From assembly GCA_965602225.1 (NCBI GenBank), contig CBFCYE010000012.1:12056-76055 (forward strand): DNA of 64,000 nucleotides, written 5' to 3'. Source of the stretch: Tenderia sp965602225 (GTDB lineage: Bacteria; Pseudomonadota; Gammaproteobacteria; Tenderiales; Tenderiaceae). Under the pieces are notes generated by a model, which saw only the letters and a list, made by a program, of their open reading frames with translations, was not told where the DNA came from and searched no databases. The translations under genes were made by a program, and so were the position numbers. This document shows, in pieces, positions 53,293-62,867 of this stretch (position 1 is the stretch's first letter; every line of letters starts with the position of its first letter).

Positions 53293-53718
53293 ATGTCGAT
53301 GACAGTACATGTTGATATCGTTAGCGCTGAGGCCAATATATTTTCTGGCACAGCAAAAATGGTGCACGCGTCAGGTGCGATGGGGGATCTTGGTATCCTG
53401 CCTCGCCATGCACCATTGCTGACTAAGCTAAAGCCAGGTGAAGTACGTGTTGAACGTGCTGATGGTGAGGAAGAGTTTTACTACATCTCAGGTGGGATGT
53501 TGGAAGTTCAACCTCACTGCATCACTGTTTTGGCTGATACTGCGGTACGCGCTAAAGACCTTGATGAGGCTGCAGCGAAGCAGGCTAAAGAACGTGCTGA
53601 GCAGGCTTTGCGTGACCATAAAGGTGATATGGATCTTGCTCAGGTCGAGCGTGAACTTGCTGAGGCAATGGCTCAATTGCAAGCAATTAGCAAGTTGCGG
53701 TCTAAAATGGGCCGTTAA
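53293..53718 (+). CDS. atpC: ATP synthase F1 subunit epsilon
   Basis: Epsilon is the regulatory rotor subunit. The 141-residue protein shows the beta-sandwich pattern (VDIVSAEANIFSG, GDLGILPRHAPLLTKLKPGEV) and the C-terminal helical hairpin (AAAKQAKERAEQALRDH). It ends the ATP synthase operon; a hairpin terminator follows. Confidence 0.96.
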   Translation: MSMTVHVDIVSAEANIFSGTAKMVHASGAMGDLGILPRHAPLLTKLKPGEVRVERADGEEEFYYISGGMLEVQPHCITVLADTAVRAKDLDEAAAKQAKERAEQALRDHKGDMDLAQVERELAEAMAQLQAISKLRSKMGR

Positions 53719-53746
53719 ACTTACGCAATGTCAAAGTGTTAGTATT

Positions 53747-53783
53747 AAGGGGGAAGGCTTTATAGTCTTTCCCCTTTTCTTTT
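53747..53783 (+). terminator. Terminator of the ATP synthase operon
   Basis: A GGGGAAGG/CTTTCCCC stem (one G-T pair) with a short loop is followed by a T-rich run, starting 29 bases after the atpC stop codon and ending before glmU. Confidence 0.75.
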
Positions 53784-53811
53784 TGTAGCAAAGCATTTAA
53801 CAGGTAGGTAT

Positions 53812-55179
53812 ATGGGTTTAAGTGTTGTGATTCTCGCAGCTGGTCAAGGTACGCGGATGCGCTCAGCCTTGCCAAAGGTTTTGCACCAGCTGGCTGATAA
53901 GTCATTGTTAGAGCATGTCATTAATAGTGCCAAAGAATTAGGTGCTGACGATATTCATGTTGTCTATGGCCATGGTGGTGATGCCGTTCCTGATGCCCTC
54001 TCCCATTGCGATGTCGACTGGATTAAACAAAAGCAGCAGTTAGGGACTGGACATGCCGTCGCTCAGGCTGTTCCGCATATTCCCGCTGAAAGGCAGGTGC
54101 TTGTTCTCTATGGCGATGTACCGCTGACATCCGTAGAGACACTAAAAAACTTGATTGAACTGGGCCGGCAGAGTGGTTTTGGTTTGCTGACAATTTCGCT
54201 TGAGGATTCTAGCGGTTACGGCAGAATTGTTCGGGATGAAACAGCTGCAGTTAAACGCATTGTTGAACACAAGGACGCGACAGAATCAGAGCGCCAGATT
54301 AAAGAGGTTAATACCGGAATTCTTGCCGTATCTAGAGAAAATCTAGCAAGATGGCTGGAGCAGCTAGATAACAATAATTCACAGGGTGAATATTATCTTA
54401 CTGATATTATTGCCATGGCAGTTGCTGATGGTATTAAGGTCAATACGGCTTCACCTGCAAATGAGCATGAAGTGCTAGGGGTGAATAATAAACGTCAGTT
54501 AGCTGAGCTTGAACGAGCCTACCAGCTTGCCGCAGCGAATAAACTTATGGATGCTGGTGTTGGTTTGCGTGACCCCGCGCGGCTAGATATTCGTGGCAAT
54601 GTCAGCTGTGGTAGAGATGTAAGTGTTGATATCAATGTCATCTTTGAAGGTCAGGTGGATATTGGTGACAACGTTAACATTGGTCCCAATTGCCTGATTA
54701 TAAATAGCAGGATAGAAGCTGGCGCAAATATCATGGCTAACACAGTGATAGAAGACTCTGTAATAGGAAAGAATTGTAGTGTCGGTCCATTTGCTAGAAT
54801 AAGACCGGAAACAGAGCTGGCTGAAGCTAGTCGTGTCGGCAACTTTGTTGAGATAAAAAAGGCCAAGATTGGTGCGGGTTCAAAGGTTAATCATTTGAGC
54901 TATGTTGGTGATTCAATTGTTGGCAAGGATGTAAATATAGGTGCCGGAACAATCACCTGCAATTATGACGGTGCAAACAAGCATCTTACCGAAATTGGTG
55001 ATGGTGTATTTGTGGGATCTGACACGCAGTTGGTGGCTCCAGTTAAGATAGGCGCCGGTGCAACCATCGGTGCGGGCTCTACAATCACCAAGGATGTAGA
55101 GGCAGGCTCGCTTACTTTAAGCCGACCGAAGCAGATGTCAAAGAGTGGCTGGAAGCGGCCACAGAAAAAGAAAGATTAA
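53812..55179 (+). CDS. glmU: Bifunctional UDP-GlcNAc pyrophosphorylase / GlcN-1-P acetyltransferase
   Basis: GlmU makes UDP-N-acetylglucosamine for peptidoglycan and lipopolysaccharide. The 455-residue protein has the N-terminal uridyltransferase loop LAAGQGTRMRSALPKVLH near residue 8, the GTGHAVAQA site, VLYGDVPL, and a C-terminal left-handed beta-helix with hexapeptide repeats, including NFVEIKKAKIG and GAGTITCNYDG. It lies after the atp terminator and 15 bases before glmS. Confidence 0.97.
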   Translation: MGLSVVILAAGQGTRMRSALPKVLHQLADKSLLEHVINSAKELGADDIHVVYGHGGDAVPDALSHCDVDWIKQKQQLGTGHAVAQAVPHIPAERQVLVLYGDVPLTSVETLKNLIELGRQSGFGLLTISLEDSSGYGRIVRDETAAVKRIVEHKDATESERQIKEVNTGILAVSRENLARWLEQLDNNNSQGEYYLTDIIAMAVADGIKVNTASPANEHEVLGVNNKRQLAELERAYQLAAANKLMDAGVGLRDPARLDIRGNVSCGRDVSVDINVIFEGQVDIGDNVNIGPNCLIINSRIEAGANIMANTVIEDSVIGKNCSVGPFARIRPETELAEASRVGNFVEIKKAKIGAGSKVNHLSYVGDSIVGKDVNIGAGTITCNYDGANKHLTEIGDGVFVGSDTQLVAPVKIGAGATIGAGSTITKDVEAGSLTLSRPKQMSKSGWKRPQKKKD

Positions 55180-55194
55180 CGGAAGGTCAGAATT

Positions 55195-57027
55195 ATGTGT
55201 GGCATTATTGGCGCAGCTGCTGAAAGAGATGTAGTTCCTATCCTGCTTGAAGGTCTGCGAAGGCTTGAATATCGTGGTTATGACTCTGCAGGCCTGGCTT
55301 TAATTGACGATTCAAATAACGTTGATCGTGTTCGTGCTGTAGGTAAGGTTGCTGAGTTAGAAGCTGTTCTCAAGCAGAACCCTGTGTCAGGTAAGACCGG
55401 CATAGCACACACCCGCTGGGCGACTCACGGCAAGCCAAGCCAAGCCAATGCCCATCCACATGTATGCAGAAAAACTGTCGCAGTGGTTCATAACGGCATC
55501 ATTGAAAACCATGAATTACTGCGTAAGTCGCAATCAGAGAGTGGTCATGCATTTACATCAGAAACTGACACTGAAGTAATTGTTCACCAGATTTATGATT
55601 ATCAACAACAAGGCAAAGACTTGCTTGAGGCCGTAAGATTAACAACGGATGATTTGCATGGTGCCTATGCGCTAGGTGTTATTAGCAATAAAGAAAAACA
55701 TAGAATTATTGCCGCAAGACGAGGCAGTCCATTGGTGATAGGTGTAGGCATCGGCGAACATTTTATTGCTTCAGACGTCGCCGCCTTATTGCCTGTGACA
55801 CAACGTTTTATCTTTCTTGAAGATGGCGATATTGCAGATATACGTCGTGATGCTTTGACTATATATGATATCAATGGCGAGGTGGTTGATCGGCCATTAA
55901 AGGTGTCAGAGTTAAGTGCAGACGCGGCTGATCGCGGTAAGTACCGCCACTACATGTTAAAAGAAATCTTCGAACAACCACGTGCGGTTGCTGAAACACT
56001 AGAGGGTCGTATCAGTGGTGGTACTGTTTTGGAAGAATCTTTTGGTCATGGTGCAAAAGAGATTTTAGATGGTGTAAAGGGCGTTCACATTATCGCCTGT
56101 GGCACTAGCTACCATGCCGGTATGGTAGCCCAATACTGGCTCGAGTCTATAGCTGGTGTGCCTTGTTCAGTCGAGGTCGCAAGTGAGTTCCGCTACCGTC
56201 ACCCAATTGCCAGACGTAATTCATTGGTCGTGGTGATTTCGCAGTCGGGTGAAACAGCCGATACCTTGGCTGCGCTCCAAGAAGCAAAAAGGCTTGGCTT
56301 TGGTCATTCAATGGCTATTTGCAATGTGCCTGAGAGTTCTATGGTTCGTGAAACAGATTTGGCATTGATGACGCGTGCCGGACCGGAAATCGGTGTTGCA
56401 TCAACAAAGGCATTCACTACTCAGCTGGTAGCCTTGATGTTGTTAGTCATTGCCCTGGGTAAGCGAAATGGCATGGCGGCACAGACGGAGATCAGCCTGG
56501 TTGAGCAGTTGAAAAGTCTGCCAAAAAGAATTGAAGATGTACTAGAACTGAATGATGAAATAGAAACCTTGGCCGAGTTCTTTGCCAATAAAGAGAACGC
56601 CCTCTTCCTTGGCCGTGGCGCGCAGTACCCAGTGGCAATGGAAGGTGCGCTGAAATTAAAAGAGATTTCATATATTCATGCCGAGGCCTACCCTGCTGGT
56701 GAATTGAAGCATGGCCCGTTGGCGCTGGTTGATTCGGAGATGCCAGTAATTGCGGTGGCACCAAATAATGAGTTATTGGAAAAGTTGAAATCGAATCTAC
56801 AGGAAGTTCGTGCGCGCGGCGGCGAGTTAATCGTTTTTGCTGATGAGCAGGCGGGTATGAAGGTCGAGGATAATGTCCGTGTAATCACCGTTGCACCTAC
56901 AGATGATGCCATTGCTCCGATTATTTATACCGTCCCATTGCAGTTACTTTCATACTATGTCGCGGTACTAAAAGGCACGGATGTTGATCAGCCACGCAAC
57001 CTGGCAAAATCAGTAACGGTTGAGTAA
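55195..57027 (+). CDS. glmS: Glutamine-fructose-6-phosphate aminotransferase
   Basis: GlmS forms glucosamine-6-phosphate, the precursor used by GlmM and GlmU. The 610-residue protein starts MCGIIGAA with the catalytic Cys, shows the glutaminase motifs HTRWATHG and HNGIIEN, two SIS sugar-isomerase domains (ACGTSYHAG, SQSGETADT) and the C-terminal PRNLAKSVTVE. Its pairing with glmU after the atp operon is common. No glmS ribozyme-like leader is possible in the 15-base gap. Confidence 0.98.
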   Translation: MCGIIGAAAERDVVPILLEGLRRLEYRGYDSAGLALIDDSNNVDRVRAVGKVAELEAVLKQNPVSGKTGIAHTRWATHGKPSQANAHPHVCRKTVAVVHNGIIENHELLRKSQSESGHAFTSETDTEVIVHQIYDYQQQGKDLLEAVRLTTDDLHGAYALGVISNKEKHRIIAARRGSPLVIGVGIGEHFIASDVAALLPVTQRFIFLEDGDIADIRRDALTIYDINGEVVDRPLKVSELSADAADRGKYRHYMLKEIFEQPRAVAETLEGRISGGTVLEESFGHGAKEILDGVKGVHIIACGTSYHAGMVAQYWLESIAGVPCSVEVASEFRYRHPIARRNSLVVVISQSGETADTLAALQEAKRLGFGHSMAICNVPESSMVRETDLALMTRAGPEIGVASTKAFTTQLVALMLLVIALGKRNGMAAQTEISLVEQLKSLPKRIEDVLELNDEIETLAEFFANKENALFLGRGAQYPVAMEGALKLKEISYIHAEAYPAGELKHGPLALVDSEMPVIAVAPNNELLEKLKSNLQEVRARGGELIVFADEQAGMKVEDNVRVITVAPTDDAIAPIIYTVPLQLLSYYVAVLKGTDVDQPRNLAKSVTVE

Positions 57028-57276
57028 AAAGCCCTTAAGTTGAGAGAAATGGTAGAAAATGGTAGAATCGTGCTTGATTTTGGCCCTAGTTGCGTCAAAT
57101 AGAGAGCAAAGTGAGTATCAGTTACTAGTGTAACGAGAGCTTTGAACCATTTCCTATTCTGGGGCAGGTATTCCCAGTCTCACTGTGTTTTTCCCTTAAT
57201 AAGGTTTTAGCAAGTGTAAATTGCTAGCCCAATGGGAAAAATAATCATAGATTTTAGTCGGAGCAAGGGCGTGAAA
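57028..57276. other. Intergenic region with tandem 10-mer
   Basis: This 249-base gap after glmS contains a tandem copy of AAATGGTAGA (57048-57057 and 57058-57067). No reading frame of note or known RNA was recognised. It may hold the promoter and leader of the small Cys-rich gene. Confidence 0.4.
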
Positions 57277-57507
57277 ATGGATAAAACTAGAATTTTTTAT
57301 TGTGAACCGCAAAAGGCCTTTATGAGTATTGGCAATTGCATGGATCTACGTAGCAGGCCTGTAGGTAAGGCTGCAGCAGGTAGTCAGCCAAAGATGATTG
57401 CCTGTGAGCGTTGCAGTATGTTTAAGATGGTTGATAAAAACAAAGTTGGCACCGTGAGTGTCACAGACTATCTGGATGGTGGCCGTCCAGACAGTATTTC
57501 TCTCTAA
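57277..57507 (+). CDS. Small four-cysteine protein, possible metal binder
   Basis: I do not recognise this 76-residue protein. It starts MDKTRIFYCEPQKAF; an in-frame GTG two codons earlier is possible, and AAGGG lies seven bases before the ATG. Four cysteines at about residues 9, 21, 43 and 46 (C-x11-C-x21-C-x2-C, ending CERCSMFKM) suggest a zinc-ribbon-like site. There is no signal peptide, so it should be cytosolic. A terminator follows its stop, so it is a single gene between glmS and rep. Confidence 0.65.
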   Translation: MDKTRIFYCEPQKAFMSIGNCMDLRSRPVGKAAAGSQPKMIACERCSMFKMVDKNKVGTVSVTDYLDGGRPDSISL

Positions 57508-57513
57508 TCGTAT

Positions 57514-57540
57514 GCTGGCATGTAACGCCAGCCTTTAGTT
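57514..57540 (+). terminator. Probable terminator after the four-cysteine gene
   Basis: A six-base stem GCTGGC/GCCAGC with a seven-base loop followed by CTTTAGTTT begins seven bases after the stop codon. The T tract is interrupted. Confidence 0.55.
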
Positions 57541-57714
57541 TGCGATTGCTTAGTATGCAACAAACGCTTTAGTAGCAAGTTAGTAATATCCCCCCTATTC
57601 TTTTGCTGGCTTGACAGTTAAATTGCCTGCGTGGGATTAGATCTGTTTGATTTTGGGCTACAATCCAGATCAGCAACAAAATCAAGCAGCTCATAAAGAG
57701 GTCGTAGTAAATTC

Positions 57715-59742
57715 ATGGCGCAGCTCAATCCCCGCCAGATGCAGGCGGTGCGGCATCTCGATGGCCCATGCCTGGTTCTGGCCGGGGCAGGCAGTGGCAA
57801 AACCCGGGTAATCACCCAAAAAATCGCTTATTTGATCGAAGAGTGCGGTATAGCTGCGCACAATATCGCTGCCGTAACCTTTACCAATAAAGCCTCACGT
57901 GAGATGAAACAGCGTGTGGGTGAACTGATGAAGGGTAAAAATGCCAGGGGTCTGCAGGTTTCAACCTTCCACACTCTGGGTCTAAACATCATCCGTCAGG
58001 AGCTCAAAGTTCTGGGCTATAAGCCCGGCTTTTCCATATTCGATTCCCAGGATAGCGTGGCGCTGATAAAGGAATTGCTGCGACGTGATTATGGCGATGA
58101 TGGCGGCGTAATCGAACAGATGCAAAAACAGATATCACGCTGGAAGAGCGCCCTGATTATTCCGGCAGAGGCACCCGCTGATGCAGGTGATGACGCAACC
58201 ATGTTAGCGGCAGCGGATTTATATGAAAAATATCAGCGTGCGCTTAAGGCATATAATGCCGTCGATTTTGATGATTTAATCTTAGTCCCTGCACGTTTGT
58301 TCAAGGATCATCCCGAGGTGTTGGAGCGATGGCAGAATAAGGTTCGCTATCTGCTGGTGGATGAATATCAAGACACCAATGCCAGTCAATACCAGCTCAT
58401 CAAAAATCTCACTGGCGTGCGTGGTGCTCTGACCGTGGTTGGCGATGATGACCAGTCAATCTACGCCTGGCGAGGTGCCGAGCCAGAAAATATGTTGTTG
58501 CTGCAAAAAGATTATCCGAACCTGAGTGTAATTAAGCTGGAGCAGAATTATCGCTCCACAGGCCGAATTCTTAAGGCGGCAAATGCGCTGATCAAAAATA
58601 ACTCCCACGTATTTGAAGACAAGAACCTTTGGAGTGAGCTGGGTTATGGTGACCCGATCAAGGTCATCACCTTGCGAAATGATGAGCACGAAGCTGAGCA
58701 AGTGATTTCCGAATTGATCAGTCATAAGTTTAATAAGCGTACCAAGTTTAGCGACTATGCAATTCTCTATCGTGGCAACCACCAGTCAAGATTATTTGAG
58801 CGCGCCCTGCGTGAACAGCAAGTGCCCTACTATATTAGTGGTGGAAAATCATTTTTCAGCCATTCCGAAATAAAGGATCTTATGTCTTATTTAAGATTGC
58901 TGGCAAACCCGGATGATGATGCAGCCTTTTTGCGGGTGGTGAATACACCGCGACGTGAGCTAGGCCCAACAACCCTTGAAAAACTTGGTAACTACGCCTC
59001 AGAGCGAAAACTAAGCCTGTTTGCAGCCAGTTTTGAATTGGGTCTAGAGCAACGCTTAAATGAAAAAACAGTTACACGTATCCGTCGTTTTACCCAATGG
59101 TTGGTTGAAATGGGCGACAGGGCAGAACGTGGCGATCCCATTGCGGCAGTAAAAGATGTTATATGTGATACAAATTACGAAACCTGGTTGAATGACAGTA
59201 GTAAAGACCTGAAGCAGGCAGAGAATCGCATGGCTAACGTTACAGAGTTAGTTCTTTGGTTGCAGCGCATGCATGAGAATAGTACGGAGGAGAAAAGCCT
59301 CGCGGACCTGGTTAATCATATGAGTCTGATGGATATGCTAGATCGTAACGACGGTGATGATGTAGGTGATAGTGTTTCATTAATGACCCTGCACGCATCA
59401 AAAGGACTGGAGTTCCCGCATGTATTTTTGGTCGGGGTGGAAGAAGAATTATTGCCGCATCGTGTCAGTGTTGATGAGGGCAATATTGAAGAAGAGCGAC
59501 GCCTGGCATATGTTGGTATAACTCGGGCACAAAAAACATTGACCATAAGTTTATGTGCGCGAAGAAAAAGAGCCGGTGAGTTACAGGAAATTGATGCAAG
59601 CCGTTTCCTTGACGAACTTCCAGAAGAAGATCTGGAGTGGCGTGGTATCGGACAAAAAATTGATCCACAAGAACAGCAAGAGCGTGGCAAGGCGCACTTG
59701 GCTAACCTTAAGGGCATGCTTACACCTGGGTCAAAAGAATAA
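57715..59742 (+). CDS. rep: ATP-dependent DNA helicase Rep
   Basis: Rep is a 3'-5' superfamily 1A helicase that helps the replication fork pass bound proteins. The 675-residue protein is close to the length of E. coli Rep (673). Motifs: Q motif LNPRQMQAV, Walker A AGAGSGKTRVITQKI near residue 25, motif II LLVDEYQDTNASQY near 215, motif III GDDDQSIYAWRGA, motif V MTLHASKGLEFPHVFL and motif VI EERRLAYVGITRAQK. Single gene after a terminator. UvrD is excluded by length and by the closer Rep-like motifs. Confidence 0.93.
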   Translation: MAQLNPRQMQAVRHLDGPCLVLAGAGSGKTRVITQKIAYLIEECGIAAHNIAAVTFTNKASREMKQRVGELMKGKNARGLQVSTFHTLGLNIIRQELKVLGYKPGFSIFDSQDSVALIKELLRRDYGDDGGVIEQMQKQISRWKSALIIPAEAPADAGDDATMLAAADLYEKYQRALKAYNAVDFDDLILVPARLFKDHPEVLERWQNKVRYLLVDEYQDTNASQYQLIKNLTGVRGALTVVGDDDQSIYAWRGAEPENMLLLQKDYPNLSVIKLEQNYRSTGRILKAANALIKNNSHVFEDKNLWSELGYGDPIKVITLRNDEHEAEQVISELISHKFNKRTKFSDYAILYRGNHQSRLFERALREQQVPYYISGGKSFFSHSEIKDLMSYLRLLANPDDDAAFLRVVNTPRRELGPTTLEKLGNYASERKLSLFAASFELGLEQRLNEKTVTRIRRFTQWLVEMGDRAERGDPIAAVKDVICDTNYETWLNDSSKDLKQAENRMANVTELVLWLQRMHENSTEEKSLADLVNHMSLMDMLDRNDGDDVGDSVSLMTLHASKGLEFPHVFLVGVEEELLPHRVSVDEGNIEEERRLAYVGITRAQKTLTISLCARRKRAGELQEIDASRFLDELPEEDLEWRGIGQKIDPQEQQERGKAHLANLKGMLTPGSKE

Positions 59743-59793
59743 GCATTTGATATAAGTTATACTAAATAGCATAGATAATGCTGGAGTAAGTAA

Positions 59794-59943
59794 ATGAGCT
59801 TTTTCAGTGAGTTGTTATTATTTTTGAAAACCAGAAAAAAGCTCTGGCTGTTGCCGATAGTCATTATTTTGTTGCTGCTGGGTGGTTTGATTGTCTTTGT
59901 TCAAGGCAGTGCAATTGCACCGTTTATCTATGCGGTATTTTAA
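59794..59943 (+). CDS. DUF5989-type small membrane protein
   Basis: This 49-residue reading frame starts MSFFSELLLFLKTRKKLWLL, has one strongly hydrophobic segment (PIVIILLLLGGLIVFVQG) and ends SAIAPFIYAVF. The charged FLKTRKK step before the helix and the ending APFIY match the DUF5989 family as I remember it, whose members often accompany carbamoyltransferase and SxtJ-like genes. Here those partners are absent. GGAG lies eight bases before the ATG, and the SGNH-TPR gene follows after 22 bases. Confidence 0.8.
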   Translation: MSFFSELLLFLKTRKKLWLLPIVIILLLLGGLIVFVQGSAIAPFIYAVF

Positions 59944-59965
59944 TCCGGCCTATATTCATTTCTAA

Positions 59966-62086
59966 ATGTGTATGAATAATAGACCGCCGCCCTCCCTCCC
60001 CCATTCTCTAACCCGATCGATAGGCGCAGGCAAGAGCGTTCTTTTTGCGCTGATTATTCTATCTATTTTTTTTGTATCCATAGAGATAATTCTATTTTTG
60101 ATCGGCGTTCGGCCAGTTATTGATACGAAAGATCCTCTGGTTGGGTTTTCTGGGAACATTCCCTTGTATGTCGAAACAAGCGCTGAAAATGGTTCAGTGA
60201 CTATGACAACAGCGGAAAACAAAACTGATTGGTTTAACAAACAGTCATTCCCAAAGATTAAGCCTAAATATGGTTACCGAATATTTTGTGTTGGTGGCTC
60301 GACCACGGTAGGGCGACCTTACCGCCATAACACCTCATTTTGCGGCTGGTTGGAACAATATCTCAAACGAAGTGATCCAGGTCGAAACTGGGAAGTGATA
60401 AATGCCGGTGGAGTTAGTTATGCCAGCTATCGTGTTACCAGGCTAATGACCGAGTTGGTCCAATACCAACCAGATATGTTTATTGTATACAGTGGGCAGA
60501 ACGAGTTCCTTGAGCATCGTTCATATGGAAAGCTAAAAGTTCTCCCCTACTGGTTAACATATAGTGACGCAATGCTGAGTAAAACACGCACATATGCCGC
60601 AGTGAAGATGGTTGTTGATGCTGTAGAGAGTGATACCGACCTAAACAACAAGCCTTTTGAGATGAGTGATGAGGTGGATGAGGTTTTGACTCATACGCTT
60701 GGGCCGACAAGCTATCATCGTGACCTTGAGTTAAAGCAACAAATTATTCATCACTATAGGTCGAATCTTGAGCGTATGGTCAATATAGCCCGGCAGGCCG
60801 ACTCAGAAATTGTTTTTATTAATCCGGCATCAAATCTAAAAGATATGTCTCCGTTTAAAAGCGAGCATAAAGAAGGGTTGTCAGAGAGTTTGCTGAGGGA
60901 TTGGAATTACTTATATCAAAAAGGTCACGATAAATTACAGAAAGGTAATTATGGTTCCGCGCTTGAAGACTTTATGCAGGCGCGTGAAGTTGATGATCAG
61001 TATGCGGACTTACATTATAGGATTGGTCAGGTGCAGTTTGAGTTGGAGAATTATGAGCAGGCAGAAGAGTCATTTTGGCGTGCAGTAGATGAAGATGTTG
61101 CACCATTAAGAATATTGAGTGAAATGCGTGATGTTGTTAGCGATGTGGCTGAATGGAATGCACTGCCATTAATCGATTTTCAGAAGGTAATTAAACGTGC
61201 ATATGAGGATGAAAATAAACATAGTGTGTTTGGCAAGGAATATTTTCTTGATCATGTTCACCCCACCATTAAATCTAATCAATTATTAGGGTTTGAGCTG
61301 TTTGATAAGTTGACAACTCTTAATGTGGTCTCGCCAACAGTCCCCCTGGATGAAAATGATATTGATGACATAACTCAGCAGGTAATTTCAAAAATCGATA
61401 AAGAACAGCAGCGCAGGGCCTTGATGAAGCTAGGGCGCGTATTTGATTGGGCTGGAAAGTTTGAGGAAGCATTTTCAATATTTAAACTGAGTGTTGAGAC
61501 CGTTAAGGCGGATGCTTTTGGCTACAATATGATGGCGAAGACAGCCTATCGAGCAGGACAGTATGATGAAGCTGTTAAATATTTTCATGAGGCGTTAAAG
61601 ATAGATCCAACTGTTGCAAAGTCATATGCCTTTCTGGGGAACATAATGCGTCAAAAGGTAAGGATTAAGGAGGCTGCTAAATATTATGAAGAAGCCGTGA
61701 GATTAAGCATTGATGATGTGAGCGTTTACATTTCACTAGCTATGATTTTCTCATCACAGGGAGAGCATGATAAAGCGCAGAATTTGTTTGAAATAACCTT
61801 AAGGATGGATCCGCATAATGAGACGGTTATTTTTAATTATGCTGTTATGTTGTCAAAGGCAGGAAAATATGAGCAATCAATTGCTCAGGCAAAAAATCTG
61901 ATTGACGGAAAAGGTAGTGACGCTGAGGTGCATAATATTATTGGCATTGCCTATGCCAAAAAGAACGAATTTGAAATGGCAATGAATCATTTCAATGAGG
62001 CCTTAGAGTTAAAGCCTGGCTTTAAGCCTGCCAGTGATAATCTTGCATCATTAATGGCTGAACGGGAAGCTACAGAACGTGACTGA
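59966..62086 (+). CDS. Membrane-anchored SGNH hydrolase-like protein with TPR repeats
   Basis: The 706-residue protein has a single N-terminal membrane segment (about residues 25-47), then an SGNH/GDSL-type hydrolase domain: block I as GGSTT (110-114, candidate Ser112), NAGG (146-149), GQNEF (177-181) and the catalytic pair DHVH (429-432). A TPR-like stretch at about 315-375 lies inside the hydrolase domain between blocks III and V. A TPR array runs from about 475 to the end. It probably faces the periplasm and may remove or transfer an acyl group from a polysaccharide or peptide. The ATG at 59966 lacks a good ribosome site; ATG 59972 is possible. It follows the DUF5989 gene. Confidence 0.8.
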   Translation: MCMNNRPPPSLPHSLTRSIGAGKSVLFALIILSIFFVSIEIILFLIGVRPVIDTKDPLVGFSGNIPLYVETSAENGSVTMTTAENKTDWFNKQSFPKIKPKYGYRIFCVGGSTTVGRPYRHNTSFCGWLEQYLKRSDPGRNWEVINAGGVSYASYRVTRLMTELVQYQPDMFIVYSGQNEFLEHRSYGKLKVLPYWLTYSDAMLSKTRTYAAVKMVVDAVESDTDLNNKPFEMSDEVDEVLTHTLGPTSYHRDLELKQQIIHHYRSNLERMVNIARQADSEIVFINPASNLKDMSPFKSEHKEGLSESLLRDWNYLYQKGHDKLQKGNYGSALEDFMQAREVDDQYADLHYRIGQVQFELENYEQAEESFWRAVDEDVAPLRILSEMRDVVSDVAEWNALPLIDFQKVIKRAYEDENKHSVFGKEYFLDHVHPTIKSNQLLGFELFDKLTTLNVVSPTVPLDENDIDDITQQVISKIDKEQQRRALMKLGRVFDWAGKFEEAFSIFKLSVETVKADAFGYNMMAKTAYRAGQYDEAVKYFHEALKIDPTVAKSYAFLGNIMRQKVRIKEAAKYYEEAVRLSIDDVSVYISLAMIFSSQGEHDKAQNLFEITLRMDPHNETVIFNYAVMLSKAGKYEQSIAQAKNLIDGKGSDAEVHNIIGIAYAKKNEFEMAMNHFNEALELKPGFKPASDNLASLMAEREATERD

Positions 62087-62090
62087 TGGT

Positions 62091-62828
62091 TTAGATGCTT
62101 TTTAGTGTTGGTGTCGACAATGTAAAGAGTTTCTGCATATCGTCTATTTTCTCTTTAATATTTGAAAAGTCATTTTCTATGAGTTGGTTCTCTAGATCCT
62201 CCGCAAGTGAAGATAACTTTATTGCGCCTAGATTGGCAGAGCTTGATTTTATGCTGTGCGCCAAACGTTGAACCTCTTGGTGATCTTCTGCATTGCAGGC
62301 CTGTTCCATTTGTTCAAGAATGTTGTTAGAACTTTTGATGTATATCTGCACAATCTCATCGAAATCATCTTGTAAAGACTCTTTTAATTCATTAATAGCC
62401 GCGTAGTCCAAACCAAGTGAGGTATCACCGGTCATAGTCTTAGCGGTGGCTTCATCTAGCCATTTTTGCAAAATTGAGATCAGATCATTGATGGCAAAAG
62501 GCTTTGATAGAAAGTCATCCATGCCAGCATCCTTACAACGAATATCATCATTCTCCATTGCGTTGGCAGTAAGCGCGATAATAGGAATGTGGCTGGAGGT
62601 TTCCTGTCGGCGGATTTCCTCTGTGGCAAGATAGCCATTCATTACAGGCATTTGACAATCCATAAGTATTAAATCAAAAGAGTTATCTTGCCAAAGTGTA
62701 ATGGCCTCTTCACCGTTGTATGCGACTTCGAATGATATTCCCAGCTTCTTTAGAATTGAACATGTTAGTTTTTGATTGACAAGATTGTCTTCAACAACCA
62801 GTACCTTGCCTGAAAGTTGTACATTCAT
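62091..62828 (-). CDS. Receiver-Hpt phosphorelay protein
   Basis: This protein of about 245 residues has an N-terminal receiver domain (VVEDNLVNQ, phosphoacceptor Asp in LILMDCQMPVMNG, LTANAM, SKPF) and a C-terminal Hpt domain with the phosphorylated His in LAHSIKSSSANLGA near 200. There is no kinase, so it must receive phosphate from another protein, as in the ends of hybrid kinases. It lies 39 bases after the PP2C-type regulator on the same strand, probably in one operon. Confidence 0.85.
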   Translation of the reverse strand: MNVQLSGKVLVVEDNLVNQKLTCSILKKLGISFEVAYNGEEAITLWQDNSFDLILMDCQMPVMNGYLATEEIRRQETSSHIPIIALTANAMENDDIRCKDAGMDDFLSKPFAINDLISILQKWLDEATAKTMTGDTSLGLDYAAINELKESLQDDFDEIVQIYIKSSNNILEQMEQACNAEDHQEVQRLAHSIKSSSANLGAIKLSSLAEDLENQLIENDFSNIKEKIDDMQKLFTLSTPTLKSI

Positions 62829-62867
62829 AGCCAAGTGCCTGCCAGGTATGTTTTGGTGGTGCAGGCT

